Shown here piece after piece: positions 9,170 through 18,967 of a stretch of DNA of 64,000 nt (the stretch's first letter is position 1; each line of letters starts with the position of its first letter). A model generated the notes under the pieces. It saw nothing but the letters and a program-made list of their open reading frames with translations. It ran no database searches and was not told the origin of the DNA. Made by a program: the position numbers and the translations under genes. The stretch covers positions 2,280,619-2,344,618 of the forward strand of contig NZ_JASBAO010000001.1 of NCBI RefSeq assembly GCF_029953265.1. Reading direction: 5' to 3'. The stretch is from Commensalibacter oyaizuii. GTDB taxonomy: Bacteria; Pseudomonadota; Alphaproteobacteria; Acetobacterales; Acetobacteraceae.

Positions 9170-9949
9170 TTAAGCAATTTGTCCTTGTATGGACTGAAAA
9201 TGATCGACTTGCTCTCGATAATCGTCACAAATTGGATAGGCTTCGCCTGAAATACAAGATGCTTCCGAACTTCCTAAAAAAGCAATAACGTTAGCAATAG
9301 TTTTTGCTTTGCCAAGTTGACGAATAGGGTCGAATATTCCAGTGTGATCTTGGTTCAGTCCTGAAATATTGAGTAATTTCATATCAAGATATCGTGTGCA
9401 AATGGCATTGATGCGAATAGAGGATTGTTTGTACTTTCGTGCAAATTGCTGTGTGATTAGTAAAATTGAATCTTTTTTTGTCATGTCTGCAATGATACAA
9501 GGACCATCATCAAGGCGATCGATAAAACCACTATTAATAATGACGCCGGGATAATCATCTTTTGCCCAGAAATTTGTTATGTTTTGGTTTAATAAATGTG
9601 TTTTATTTGCGTGAAGTAGAATCATACGTTGCCAATATTGATTTTCTTGATTTTGAGGAAGATATTCATCAAATAATACTGGATTGACGAATATCGTATC
9701 TATTTTTCCAAACATACGTTTCGTAAACGCAATTAAACCATTGACCTCGTTTTCTGTTCGTAAGGCGGTGTGGAAAAAAGCAACCTTTAAACCTTTATAT
9801 GCAAATTCTGCTTCAATTTGCTTTCCTAAAGGTAGGTTTTCACCTGTAACGACCACAGAAGCCCCCAAAGAGCAAACTTTTTCAATAATGTTTTTTCCAA
9901 TATAATTGGTGCCATCAGAGATAATAATAACTTTGTTATGATAATTCAT
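9170..9949 (-). CDS. Degenerate short-chain dehydrogenase/reductase
   Basis: A 259-residue protein with the overall fold of classical SDRs: a nucleotide-binding start (SDGTNYIG, residues 11-18), a catalytic-type Ser at 140 and a C-terminal GEAYPICDDY. Two key signatures are altered. The NNAG-like motif reads FVNPVLF, and the YxxxK site reads CIIADMTKKD at about 151-160 with no tyrosine. Either the protein has lost oxidoreductase activity or it uses another residue. It resembles the enoyl-ACP-reductase-like branch in general shape, but I cannot assign a substrate. It appears to be a single-gene unit, bounded by a terminator downstream and a 340-bp AT-rich gap upstream. Confidence 0.7.
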   Translation of the reverse strand: MNYHNKVIIISDGTNYIGKNIIEKVCSLGASVVVTGENLPLGKQIEAEFAYKGLKVAFFHTALRTENEVNGLIAFTKRMFGKIDTIFVNPVLFDEYLPQNQENQYWQRMILLHANKTHLLNQNITNFWAKDDYPGVIINSGFIDRLDDGPCIIADMTKKDSILLITQQFARKYKQSSIRINAICTRYLDMKLLNISGLNQDHTGIFDPIRQLGKAKTIANVIAFLGSSEASCISGEAYPICDDYREQVDHFQSIQGQIA

Positions 9950-10291
9950 GATGAATCCTTTGGGGGCTTTGATGTTAGTTAAATGATATTTTTGTTATAC
10001 TGAATAACGTTGTTACCATTGTAAATTAAAGTAAAAACACTATTAACAAATATATTGTAATTATTACGTATACATATTAGTTACGATAATTCAAATAAAA
10101 AATCATCAAAATTAATTTTTTTTAATAAATATTTTTTTTGTGAAGGTTTCTAGCATTGTGTGTTGTATTTCACAACGAAAGTGTTTTTTTTATAGAAATT
10201 TTAATAGAATCCATTACGGATGAGATTTTAAGAGCACTATAGCAACCAGATTTTATAATTTGATTGCTATTTCTCATTTTAAAATATGGTT
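9950..10291. other. AT-rich intergenic region
   Basis: About 340 bp with long A/T runs, holding the SDR promoter. ATAGCAA (10239-10245) and TTGCTAT (10264-10270) form an imperfect hairpin just after the lipoprotein stop, a possible terminator without a proper U-run. No reading frame with coding character was seen. Confidence 0.4.
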
Positions 10292-10846
10292 TTAATTTTT
10301 ATTAACTGGGAAGGCAGACAAAACTTGTCCTGTCGGCAAAACACCATAGCGTTGACCCAGGGTTTCTAGAATCATACTGGCGTTATAGGCATTTGCAGGG
10401 GCATCATGTGCATTGTGATAACACTGGATATTATAAGCAATTTCTGCGGGTCCTGTTGTAACAACTTGGGGCATTCCATAGAATGGATCACCCCAACCTG
10501 GTCCTGGGCCCCACCAACCTGGCCCCCCCCATCCATATGATCCCCATGTTCCATAAGGATAGGTTACTGTTCGTTGTGGTTTGTCATGAACAGCACTAGG
10601 GCCACCGACTATTGTAAAATATTGATAACCGTTCAAAACCGTTGTCTGGGCAGCTTTAACCAAGACAATGTTTTGAGCCGCAGTATAAGTAATGTTATCA
10701 TTGGCGATATAGGAAACACGAAATGTATTTGTGTTTAAGGGATATGTTGTGAAATCGCCTAGTTGATTAAAGGTCAAGGGTTGTGTTGAACAACCACTGA
10801 CTGCAAGCGTTAATAAAATTGCTGCAGAAAAAGCTTTAAATTTCAT
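10292..10846 (-). CDS. Putative lipoprotein (CC0125/CC1285-like)
   Basis: A 184-residue secreted lipoprotein with the signal peptide and lipobox AVSGC near residue 19. The mid part (FRVSYIANDNITYTAAQNIVLVKAAQTTVLNGYQYF) resembles the alphaproteobacterial lipoprotein family known from Caulobacter, where an alpha helix of ALL-A type leads into a GY.YF strand. A Gly/Trp/Pro-rich low-complexity run follows at about residues 98-125. The C-terminal part includes AYNASMILETLG. Function is not known. It stands alone on the minus strand. Confidence 0.6.
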   Translation of the reverse strand: MKFKAFSAAILLTLAVSGCSTQPLTFNQLGDFTTYPLNTNTFRVSYIANDNITYTAAQNIVLVKAAQTTVLNGYQYFTIVGGPSAVHDKPQRTVTYPYGTWGSYGWGGPGWWGPGPGWGDPFYGMPQVVTTGPAEIAYNIQCYHNAHDAPANAYNASMILETLGQRYGVLPTGQVLSAFPVNKN

Positions 10847-11032
10847 TGTGACAATTCTTTCGATTTAAGAATGATATTGGTGTTCATAATATCTTGCGTT
10901 ATGAAAGAGAGTTTCAGTTAAATGTAGAAGTGGTTATAAGAAATATCAATAAGGTTTTGTAAAGCTGTCACAAAATATGGTTTATTAACAACAGTAATCA
11001 GTGCAATGAGTTAAATTTAAGGGGGAAATATT

Positions 11033-11506
11033 ATGATTGCTGGTCATCTTTCAACACCTAGTCCTTTTCCGCTACCAAAGATTATAGAAAAAGGATTAAC
11101 ATTTTTACGACAAACCAATTTTGAGGTTCTGTCAGCTGGAAAAGTCCCAATCGATGGGGATCGTATATTTGCTGAAATTATTGATAGGATGACTTATCAT
11201 AAAGACACGGCTAAACCAGAAGCTCATGCCAAATATTTAGATATTCATTATTGTGTTTCCGGCATTGAGTATATCGGTGTGGCACCTGATCTGGGAAATA
11301 ACACTCTTTTTAAATCATTAATGCCTAAACAAGATATATTATTTTATGAGGCTGCCGAACATGAAGTTTTTATTAAGCAAATACCAGGTAGTTATTTGAT
11401 TGTTTTTCCAACTGATATTCATCGTCCGTGTTGTTGTATGAATAATCCTATGAAAATTCGTAAAGTTGTGATTAAAATTGCAATGGATCATTTAAATCAA
11501 ATATAG
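11033..11506 (+). CDS. YhcH/YjgK/YiaL family protein
   Basis: A 157-residue cupin-like protein of the YhcH/YjgK/YiaL family (the EbgC fold), thought to act on sugars or sialic-acid-like compounds. Family features are AEIIDRMTYHKD, the E-AHAKYLDIHYCVSG segment, the FYEAAEHEVF stretch, and FPTDIHRPCC with metal-type histidines. An AAGGGGG ribosome-binding site precedes the ATG. No sugar pathway genes lie directly beside it, so the substrate is open. The cluster PCCC near the end is unusual in detail but within the family position. It is followed by about 200 bp before ndh. Confidence 0.85.
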   Translation: MIAGHLSTPSPFPLPKIIEKGLTFLRQTNFEVLSAGKVPIDGDRIFAEIIDRMTYHKDTAKPEAHAKYLDIHYCVSGIEYIGVAPDLGNNTLFKSLMPKQDILFYEAAEHEVFIKQIPGSYLIVFPTDIHRPCCCMNNPMKIRKVVIKIAMDHLNQI

Positions 11507-11706
11507 TACTAATCTTGTCATATTTTTTTAACGGTATAAGATAGCTGATTAAAAAAGTTACATAAATATCATAATTCTTTAATTATTATATATGAGTAAA
11601 AATAATAATTAATCCACAGTATCTGATAGTAAATTGAATTTAAAACTTTTTTTATGAATGTTCAGCAACCATTCAAATACATAAATCTAATTTAAGGAAC
11701 ACGAAT

Positions 11707-12951
11707 ATGCGTAAAAAACGAATTGTAGTACTCGGAGGTGGAATAGCAGGGCTCGAGTTTTTAAGTCGTGTTACTCGAAAAATTGATCATTCCAAATACC
11801 AGTTATGTTTAATTGATAAAAATGAACTTCATATTTGGAAACCCATGTTACACACGTTTGCCGCAGGCAGTAATGCGCCTTCTGAACAAGGGATCCCTTT
11901 TTTGATACAGGCAAAACGATATAATTTTGTGTTTGAACCTGGCGAAGTGTCAGAGCTAAACATTAAAAACAAGAAAATAACGTTAGCAGCTTATGTGGAT
12001 AAATATGGCAAAAAGATCTTACCAGAACGTCACGTAAATTTTGATTATTTAGTTGTTGCTTTGGGCAGTCAAACCAATGATTTTAATACAAAAGGGGTAA
12101 AAGATTACGCTTATACCATTGATGATCTGGGAAAAGCATTACGATTTTACGACGATCTAAAAAATTATATTATTCAAGCTGCTATCTTAGAAGAAAAACA
12201 TTATTTAGTTGTGGTTGGGGCTGGGGCTACAGGCGTTGAGCTAAGTGGTGAAATCATTAACGAATTAAAACAATCTGCACAATACTCAGATCATGATTTT
12301 GCCAAAAACATTGATTTAACGGTGGTACAGTCTGGTGATCGTGTATTGCCCAGCTTTAAACAAGAAATCAGTCAGGCTGTAAAAGAAACAATGAATGGTA
12401 TTGGTATTCGCACATTGTTATCACAACGTGTGGCTGAGGTAACCAAAGATAGCGTTGTTTTAGAATCGGGCGAGGTTTTACCCGCCGATCAAGTGGTCTG
12501 GACGACAGGGGTGAAAGCACCAAATGTCTTGCAGCAATTAGCTGGTGTCGAACAATCCAAGATTTCTCAATTAGTGGTAAATAATAAATTCCAACTGTTG
12601 GATAATGCGGATATCTTTGCCATCGGTGACTGTTCGCAGATGCAGAACAAACCACTGCCTCCTACTGCCCAGGTTGCCAGTCAACAGGCCATTTACCTTA
12701 GTGAATATTTTGGAGATATTATCGATGGACGTCCTAATATTCCCCCATTTGAATATCGAGACTACGGTGCTTTGGTCAGCGTTGGTCGTTATGCCTCTTT
12801 TGGAACATTTGGCAATCGCATGGCAGTTAAGGGATTGATCGCTCAATTGGCACATTTGTATTTGTACCGTCGCCACCAAATGCAAATATTGGGAATATGG
12901 CGGGGACTAAGCGCAATAATTGCTGACTTTTTCCGTAAGAAAGCTCGGTAA
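11707..12951 (+). CDS. ndh: Type II NADH dehydrogenase
   Basis: A single-subunit, non-proton-pumping NADH:quinone oxidoreductase. The FAD-binding GGGIAGLE lies at about 9-16 and the NADH-binding VVGAGATGVELSGEI near 170. The C-terminal ADIFAIGDC and the FEYRDYGALVSVGRYASFG stretch are typical of bacterial NDH-2. The last part (YLYRRHQMQILGIWRG) is amphipathic and probably contacts the membrane. Length is 414 residues. An AAGGAAC site precedes the ATG at 11707. Acetic acid bacteria use this enzyme as a main entry to their respiratory chain. No frame damage is seen. Confidence 0.93.
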   Translation: MRKKRIVVLGGGIAGLEFLSRVTRKIDHSKYQLCLIDKNELHIWKPMLHTFAAGSNAPSEQGIPFLIQAKRYNFVFEPGEVSELNIKNKKITLAAYVDKYGKKILPERHVNFDYLVVALGSQTNDFNTKGVKDYAYTIDDLGKALRFYDDLKNYIIQAAILEEKHYLVVVGAGATGVELSGEIINELKQSAQYSDHDFAKNIDLTVVQSGDRVLPSFKQEISQAVKETMNGIGIRTLLSQRVAEVTKDSVVLESGEVLPADQVVWTTGVKAPNVLQQLAGVEQSKISQLVVNNKFQLLDNADIFAIGDCSQMQNKPLPPTAQVASQQAIYLSEYFGDIIDGRPNIPPFEYRDYGALVSVGRYASFGTFGNRMAVKGLIAQLAHLYLYRRHQMQILGIWRGLSAIIADFFRKKAR

Positions 12952-12978
12952 TTATTAATCAATAATTTATTAGTAGAA

Positions 12979-14307
12979 TTACCAAATTAATGGATATTCT
13001 ATGGCAATTCGGGTCTGGTTGGTGTTTAATTCTGCTTGGGCTTTGTTGGCTTTGTGAATACTTTGTTTAAATATAATTGTTAGGTTTTTTGCTATCCCTT
13101 TGGGAACAACATATTTGGCGGAAAATTCATATTCCCAATGATGCCCATTTTTACCATATCCCAGCCAATAATATCCGTTATTTTTATCTATTTTGGTGCC
13201 ATTAATTCCTGTACCACGAATAAAAGCATTGTTAATTACCAACCCTTTAATTCCCCAATGACTTATATCTAATTCATATTTAATTTGCCATGATTGTTCA
13301 TGAGGGCCATTAAAGTCCGACAGTTGGGTTGAATTAGCCAGCCAAATCGCCCCACGTGTGACATAATCAAAAGGAGTATCACCGTGTACTTTTTGATATG
13401 CCAAACTAAAGTGATGCGGGCCGGTTTGATAAGTCCCCAGGATACTGCCTGTTGTATTATTGATTTTACCTGCATAGGATTTACCAATGTTTTTGCTGTG
13501 GTATCCTTGGAAATCAAGGATTAAACGATCTGTGTTTTTAAAGGTATATCCGTAATTTGCACTGACATAGCAGGTTAGCCAATTATGTTCATATCGCCCG
13601 ATATAGGTGCTTAATGCAAGGGATTTAAATCCTTTATAGGTGCCCCCTATAAAATCAAAATAGCGTCCATTTTGATAAGCTGGATTTAGATAATTTACCA
13701 CCATATCTCCATGACTGGAATTGGCATTTCGATCAGCACTGGCGGTAAAACGACCAATTTGGACGTTAAGATTTTTAAGCTCATTGCTGGTGATTAAAAA
13801 CCCTGTCGAGGTTTCAGGTAATAATCGCATATCAGAAGAACTGAAGATAGGGGTCTTAGGACGCATAATTCCATATTTGAAAATGGTCGATGAAATTTTC
13901 AGTTTTGCCGCGCCGCCTGTGCGATTATAAACTGAACGTACACGACCATTTTTGCTTACACTTAACAATCGAATGCGTCCTATGCGTCCACTGGAATCTA
14001 ATCTAATACCTGTGTAGCTTTGTGCATCTAGACCCAATCCAACCAGGCCTGTTGTGAATCCTGATTGAAAATTTGCCATAAATCCATACCCCCATTCTTT
14101 GGTATATTTGGGGATTTGTTGAACACCATTAAAGCGTCTGTATTCGTAAACACTACGATTTATGATAGAGGTAACACTGTCTGCCCAAAAGCCGTGTTTT
14201 TTCTTGGCTTTTTCATCTAAATCATTACAATAAGCACAGGTGCAGCCCAAAGAGTGTAATACTATAATTGGTGGAACCCATGCTTTACAGGTGCGTTTTT
14301 TGTTCAT
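12979..14307 (-). CDS. OprD-family outer-membrane porin
   Basis: An 18-stranded outer-membrane channel of the OprD type, usually specific for small carboxylates, amino acids or sugars. The signal peptide ends near the LGCTCAYC region. The mature start GFWADSVTSIINRSVYEYRRF, the KEWGYGFMANFQSGFTTG segment and the GSAKLKISSTIFKYG-type strand match OprD. The protein ends in a tryptophan, as outer-membrane barrels do. A GTG at 14316 is also in frame; the ATG at 14307 gives a cleaner n-region. It begins about a dozen bases after the stop of the upstream acyltransferase, so the two form an operon. The substrate is not known. Confidence 0.88.
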   Translation of the reverse strand: MNKKRTCKAWVPPIIVLHSLGCTCAYCNDLDEKAKKKHGFWADSVTSIINRSVYEYRRFNGVQQIPKYTKEWGYGFMANFQSGFTTGLVGLGLDAQSYTGIRLDSSGRIGRIRLLSVSKNGRVRSVYNRTGGAAKLKISSTIFKYGIMRPKTPIFSSSDMRLLPETSTGFLITSNELKNLNVQIGRFTASADRNANSSHGDMVVNYLNPAYQNGRYFDFIGGTYKGFKSLALSTYIGRYEHNWLTCYVSANYGYTFKNTDRLILDFQGYHSKNIGKSYAGKINNTTGSILGTYQTGPHHFSLAYQKVHGDTPFDYVTRGAIWLANSTQLSDFNGPHEQSWQIKYELDISHWGIKGLVINNAFIRGTGINGTKIDKNNGYYWLGYGKNGHHWEYEFSAKYVVPKGIAKNLTIIFKQSIHKANKAQAELNTNQTRIAIEYPLIW

Positions 14308-14319
14308 AATGCGCACTCG

Positions 14320-15474
14320 CTACAAATAGGTTAACCAAGAAAGATGCTTGTGTGTTGCTTTATAATTGGAAAACCATTTAACGCAAGGATACAGTAAAAG
14401 CACTAAAAAAAGCCAGCATCCCCATAATTGCCAAACATGGTCAAAACCAAAATACTCCCCTTTGTTTTTTCCCAAAAGATACTCTGCACTTAAGTACATA
14501 ATTTTCAAGCTATAAAGATGAATAATATAAAAAAATAATGGTACGCTGCCAAAGACGGCTAAATATTTCAAGATTGAAAAATGTTGCTTTCGTTCCAATG
14601 TCCACAGCAAGAATAACCCTGTCCCCAATGTAATTAATAAAAAAAGTAATGAAGGCGGATATTTGGTAATGTTTAAAAAACTCATTATTGTTTCTACGGT
14701 TGTATTTCCATAATGCCACGATTTATCGCCATAAATATTAATTGTTCGTAACCCAGTAAATAATCCAAGTAAACTAATCGAAGTAATTATCAGGTTTCTA
14801 TGACGTTGACGGGGTGAATATGATTTATTAAACCACTGCCCACAATAATATCCAACACAAATAACGCCGATCCACGGTAATACTGGATAAGAGGTGCGCG
14901 AGGCCATAAAATTATTGAGCGTAACCCAACAGCGATCGTGTGAGATGGCCCAAGGAATATAAAAAACAGAGTGAGGGGAAAAATGAATTGAATCCAGTAA
15001 GTTGTGGCCAGCAATAATCACAATTCCGGTCAGAAGAAGAAGGGATTTTTGCAACCATAACAGGGCAGATAGGGCAATCATACTTAATCCAATCGCCCAG
15101 ATAACTTGTAAAAAAATTTTATGGGGTGGGAATTGAAAAGTCCACGCAAAGTTAATGACTGTAATTTCCAATATCACCAAAAATAAACCCCGTACCAGCA
15201 AGTATTTACTGATATGGTATTTGTTGGAATGTTTTTGTCCGTATAAATATGCAGATAATCCTGTTAAAAAGATAAAGACAGGGGCGCATAAATGCGCGAT
15301 AAAACGACTGAAATATAAAGCAGGTTCTGTAGAAGAAATGTCAATAGGATCTGAAAGCTGTAAGTGTAAATAAAAGGTTTCACGTATGTGGTCAATAATC
15401 ATGATTAAAATGACCAGTCCCCGTAACATGTCAATGGATTGTAAACGGTAAGATACAGTAGAATTAGAAGGCAT
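14320..15474 (-). CDS. DUF1624 membrane protein (heparan glucosaminide N-acetyltransferase-like)
   Basis: A polytopic membrane protein of about 384 residues. The start RLQSIDMLRGLVILIMIIDH followed by FIAHLCAPVFIFLTGLSAYLYG is characteristic of the DUF1624 group, related to transmembrane acyltransferases. About ten hydrophobic segments follow. The frame is open further up to a GTG at 15507, but that codon lies inside a perfect terminator hairpin, so the ATG at 15474 is the better start; its ribosome-binding site is weak. It is followed almost directly by the OprD porin. The acyl acceptor is unknown. Confidence 0.82.
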   Translation of the reverse strand: MPSNSTVSYRLQSIDMLRGLVILIMIIDHIRETFYLHLQLSDPIDISSTEPALYFSRFIAHLCAPVFIFLTGLSAYLYGQKHSNKYHISKYLLVRGLFLVILEITVINFAWTFQFPPHKIFLQVIWAIGLSMIALSALLWLQKSLLLLTGIVIIAGHNLLDSIHFSPHSVFYIPWAISHDRCWVTLNNFMASRTSYPVLPWIGVICVGYYCGQWFNKSYSPRQRHRNLIITSISLLGLFTGLRTINIYGDKSWHYGNTTVETIMSFLNITKYPPSLLFLLITLGTGLFLLWTLERKQHFSILKYLAVFGSVPLFFYIIHLYSLKIMYLSAEYLLGKNKGEYFGFDHVWQLWGCWLFLVLLLYPCVKWFSNYKATHKHLSWLTYL

Positions 15475-15496
15475 GCATAAAGACTTTAAATAAATT

Positions 15497-15519
15497 CCCT
15501 CTTTCACGATGAAAGAGGG
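15497..15519 (-). terminator. Intrinsic terminator after metE
   Basis: CCCTCTTTC (15497-15505) pairs perfectly with GAAAGAGGG (15511-15519), loop ACGAT. It lies 38 bases past the metE stop on the minus strand and is followed there by A/T-rich DNA. It also overlaps the extended 5' end of the DUF1624 frame, which argues against that extended start. Confidence 0.75.
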
Positions 15520-15556
15520 GTCACTATAAAATTAAGATTTATTTTTAATCAAGTTT

Positions 15557-17872
15557 TTAATGACGTATGATGGATGAATAAAAATCACTATTAATAGTTG
15601 ATTTGCGCAATTGTTTGGCAGCATCAACCATGTGACGTAATGCAGGAATAACTTCTGACCACTGGCGAGTTTTTAACCCGCAATCTGGATTAACCCATAA
15701 ATGCTGAACAGGAATTAATCGTCTGGCTTTGTCCATCAGGGCAATAATTTGTGCTTTGGATGGAATATTGGGGGAATGTATATCATACACACCAGGGCCT
15801 ATACTGTTAGGATAGTTGAATTCTTCAAATACTTCCAGCAGCTCCATATTCGAACGTGAGGTTTCAATGGTAATTACATCCGCATCCATCTTGGCGATAG
15901 CTGCAATAATATCATTAAATTCTGAATAACACATATGGGTATGAATTTGGGTTTGATCCTTTACCCCATTCGCTGCGATACGAAACGCACCCACCGCCCA
16001 TGACAAATAATTATCCCATTGTGAACGCCGAAGGGGCAATCCCTCTCTTAAAGCTGCTTCGTCAATTTGAATGATTTTAATATTTGCTTGTTCTAAATCC
16101 AATACTTCTGCGCGGATGGCCAAGGCCAGTTGATAACAGGTTTCTGATCTGGGTTGATCATCGCGAACAAAAGACCAGTTTAAAATCGTTACTGGGCCTG
16201 TTAACATGCCCTTAACTGTTTTATCGGTTAATGACTGGGCATATTTAATCCAAGGCAAGGTCATAGCTTGGTTACGGTGGATATCACCATATAAAATGGG
16301 GGGTTTAACGCAACGTGAACCATATGATTGCACCCATCCGTGTTGACTGATAACATATCCTTCTAATTGTTCACCAAAATATTCGACCATGTCATTGCGT
16401 TCTGCCTCACCGTGAACAAAGACATCCAAATCTAAATCTGTTTGTTGTTGAATACAAAGAGCAATTTCTTTGTGCATTGCGGCTTCATAGGTTTGGAAAT
16501 CGATATTGCCTTTTTTAAATTGATTTCTGGCTTTACGAATATCTGATGTTTGTGGAAAAGATCCAATCGTTGTTGTGGGGAAAATGGGTAAATTTAGAAT
16601 TTTTTGCTGGATTTTAAACCGTTCTGTATAAGGGCTGTTGCGGTTTCCAAGCTCTGGAGTTATGGTTTTACACAAGTCACGCACGTGGGGATTATGGGTA
16701 AGGGTTGATGTTTTACGGCTTTGAATGGCTTGGTGATTATCGTTCAAATCCTGTTTTACAGAGGTGCGACCATCTTTAAGAGCGTGGGCAATGATAGTCA
16801 GTTCATCGAGTTTTTGTAGGGCAAAAGCCATCCATGATTTTATTTGTGGATCTATTTTGCTTTCATTTTGCAGATCAACAGGTACGTGTAATAAAGAGCA
16901 TGAAGGGGCAATCCATAACCGCTTGCCCAATTTTTGATAGATAGGTTCTAACCAATCTAAAATAGTATTTAAATCACTTTTCCATATATTGCGTCCGTTA
17001 ATAATACCTAGGGAAATAATTTTATTCGCGTCAATGGTATCAATTAGGGATTGTATTTCATCAAATCCGTTGATCGTATCCAAATGCACCCCTTGTACTG
17101 GTAATTTGCATAAAATCTCAAGATTATCCTGTAATTGACCAAAATAAGTCGCTACAAGAATATTTAATTGGTCATTTTGTAGGTGTTTATAAGTATACAG
17201 AAACGCATCTTGCCATTCTTTGGATAATTCAGTGACTAAAATCGGTTCATCTAACTGTACCCATTGAATTTGACGCTGTGCCAACAACGATAATAGTTCA
17301 GCATAGGTTTTAACCAATTGGGGCAACAAGTCAAGTTTGTTTAAATCTCCATAAGTCTTTCCTAAAGATAGATAAGTGACTGGCCCAACCAATACAGGTT
17401 TGATAGCAGGATTAATATGTTGTGCTTCTTGGATCTGGGCTAGTAAATGTTCTGCATTCAGGGTGAAATGTGTCTCTTTGGTAAACTCTGGAACAATAAA
17501 ATGATAATTTGTGTCAAACCATTTTGTCATTTCACCAGCGAAAACAGAGTTTTCATTGTGTTCGTCATTGGCAGAACGGCCTCTGGCTACACGAAAATAT
17601 TGATCTAACCTTGTATCTTGATCTTTGATGGAACGGGTTGGGATATTACCCAACAGAAAACTCATATCTAACACATGGTCATAATAAGAGAAATCACCAA
17701 CAGGAATAAAATCAAGATTTTTTTGATACTGCCAATGTGTGCTTCGTAAATTAACACCAGTTTGTAATAGTGCTGATTGGGTGATGGAGCCATTCCAATA
17801 AGATTCAAGGGCGAATTTGAGTTCTCTTTTCCCACCGATGCGTGGAAATCCCAAATTATGTGTAGTGACCAT
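15557..17872 (-). CDS. metE: Cobalamin-independent methionine synthase
   Basis: MetE transfers the methyl group of 5-methyltetrahydropteroyl-triglutamate to homocysteine, the last step of methionine synthesis. At 771 residues it is full length and has the two barrel halves. The N-terminal half starts with [18 protein letters not shown]. The C-terminal half carries the zinc ligands in HMCYSEFND and [11 protein letters not shown], and [15 protein letters not shown] for substrate. AGGAAAA precedes the ATG at 17872. It is divergent from metR, with a MetR box between. That a B12-independent enzyme is kept next to B12-using genes suggests variable B12 supply, which is inference. Confidence 0.97.
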   Translation of the reverse strand: MVTTHNLGFPRIGGKRELKFALESYWNGSITQSALLQTGVNLRSTHWQYQKNLDFIPVGDFSYYDHVLDMSFLLGNIPTRSIKDQDTRLDQYFRVARGRSANDEHNENSVFAGEMTKWFDTNYHFIVPEFTKETHFTLNAEHLLAQIQEAQHINPAIKPVLVGPVTYLSLGKTYGDLNKLDLLPQLVKTYAELLSLLAQRQIQWVQLDEPILVTELSKEWQDAFLYTYKHLQNDQLNILVATYFGQLQDNLEILCKLPVQGVHLDTINGFDEIQSLIDTIDANKIISLGIINGRNIWKSDLNTILDWLEPIYQKLGKRLWIAPSCSLLHVPVDLQNESKIDPQIKSWMAFALQKLDELTIIAHALKDGRTSVKQDLNDNHQAIQSRKTSTLTHNPHVRDLCKTITPELGNRNSPYTERFKIQQKILNLPIFPTTTIGSFPQTSDIRKARNQFKKGNIDFQTYEAAMHKEIALCIQQQTDLDLDVFVHGEAERNDMVEYFGEQLEGYVISQHGWVQSYGSRCVKPPILYGDIHRNQAMTLPWIKYAQSLTDKTVKGMLTGPVTILNWSFVRDDQPRSETCYQLALAIRAEVLDLEQANIKIIQIDEAALREGLPLRRSQWDNYLSWAVGAFRIAANGVKDQTQIHTHMCYSEFNDIIAAIAKMDADVITIETSRSNMELLEVFEEFNYPNSIGPGVYDIHSPNIPSKAQIIALMDKARRLIPVQHLWVNPDCGLKTRQWSEVIPALRHMVDAAKQLRKSTINSDFYSSIIRH

Positions 17873-17956
17873 GATATATTTTCCTGTTTGAGTGAAATTA
17901 GGGGTATGATATGAAGAATAATCTAGAAATGAAAATGATATTAATTCATTGAACGA

Positions 17957-17969
17957 TGAATATTATTCA
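17957..17969. promoter_or_regulatory. MetR operator
   Basis: TGAATATTATTCA is a perfect palindrome matching the known MetR consensus TGAA-N5-TTCA. It lies between metE and metR, about 85 bp from the metE start. It also covers the first ATG of the extended metR frame, which is evidence that metR begins later, at 17986. Confidence 0.8.
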
Positions 17970-17985
17970 TAGTATGGCAGGGAAT

Positions 17986-18873
17986 ATGATAGAGCGGATT
18001 CATTTGGAAATTATTCAAGAATTAGACAAACAGAAATCTTTAACCAAGGCCGCAGATACATTATGCCTTAGCCAGTCCGCGCTAAGCCATACAATGAAGA
18101 AATTAGAACAGGTATTAGGGGTTTCTTTGTGGATCAGGGATGGACGTTATTTACGTTTAACCCAAGCAGGTTCGTATTTGCTTGCTTTATCTAATCGTAT
18201 CCTACCCCAGCTAAATCACGGGGAAATGATGATGCAGCAATATGCTGCGGGAAAAGCGGGTACATTGCGTATTGGTTTGGAATGTTACCCTTGTTATCAA
18301 TGGTTATTAAAGGTGGTATCCCCTTATTTAGAGGCTTGGCCAAATATTGATATCGATGTGAAGCAAAAATTTAAATTTGGTGGATTGGATGCACTGGAAA
18401 ACTACGAAATTGATTTGTTGGTCACCCCTGATCCGGTGTTTAAGACAGATTTGCAATTTAAACCTGTTTTTGATTATGAACAGGTGCTGGTGATTGGTAA
18501 AAACCATAGTTTAAAACATAAGAAAACTGTCGAACCTGCTGACTTGTTGAACGAAGTATTGATAACCTATCCAGTACCGACAGATCGTTTGGATATTTAT
18601 AGTCAATTTCTAATTCCCGCGGGGATTGTGCCCAGCCAACACAAAACGATTGAAACCACGGATATTATTTTGCAAATGGTTGAAAGCCATCGTGGGGTGA
18701 CGGCTTTACCTTTGTGGCTGGTTTTAGAAAATATGCAAAAATTTAAAATAACCCCAGTGCGCTTGGGCAAAGTAGGTATTGCCAAACATATTCATGTTGG
18801 GGTGCGAAAGAAAGATCAGGATTTACCCTATATTCATGCCTTTATTGAATCTTCTTTAAAAGTAAAATTGTAA
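17986..18873 (+). CDS. metR: LysR-family activator of methionine genes
   Basis: A 295-residue LysR regulator. The helix-turn-helix (SLTKAADTLCLSQSALSHTMKKLEQ) lies at about residues 15-40. The effector domain carries GLECYPCYQWL and FDYEQVLV, which match MetR proteins, where homocysteine is the co-inducer. The ATG at 17986 has AGGG just upstream and gives the MetR-type start MIERIHLE. The open frame extends to an ATG at 17956, but that lies in the MetR box. The divergent arrangement with metE is the classical one and implies that MetR activates metE and represses itself. Confidence 0.92.
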   Translation: MIERIHLEIIQELDKQKSLTKAADTLCLSQSALSHTMKKLEQVLGVSLWIRDGRYLRLTQAGSYLLALSNRILPQLNHGEMMMQQYAAGKAGTLRIGLECYPCYQWLLKVVSPYLEAWPNIDIDVKQKFKFGGLDALENYEIDLLVTPDPVFKTDLQFKPVFDYEQVLVIGKNHSLKHKKTVEPADLLNEVLITYPVPTDRLDIYSQFLIPAGIVPSQHKTIETTDIILQMVESHRGVTALPLWLVLENMQKFKITPVRLGKVGIAKHIHVGVRKKDQDLPYIHAFIESSLKVKL

Positions 18874-18889
18874 AGTTCGAATTAAGGTA

Positions 18890-18930
18890 AAATCCTAAAA
18901 ACACCACAACAATGATCGTTTTTAGGATTT
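18890..18930. terminator. Bidirectional terminator between convergent metR and choloylglycine hydrolase genes
   Basis: A perfect 13-bp inverted repeat, AAATCCTAAAAAC (18890-18902) with GTTTTTAGGATTT (18918-18930), loop 15. It sits between two convergent stops, at 18873 and 18968. Confidence 0.7.
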
Positions 18931-18967
18931 ATAATGAATATTCAAAGAAGTAATTGTTTAATGACAA

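Noticed and set aside
12571..12885. Minus-strand frame of 104 residues in ndh
   Set aside because: It is a shadow of the well-supported NADH dehydrogenase gene.
17873..17955. Cobalamin riboswitch before metE
   Set aside because: The gap between metE and metR is too short to hold one and no B12-box sequence is present; a MetR box explains the control.
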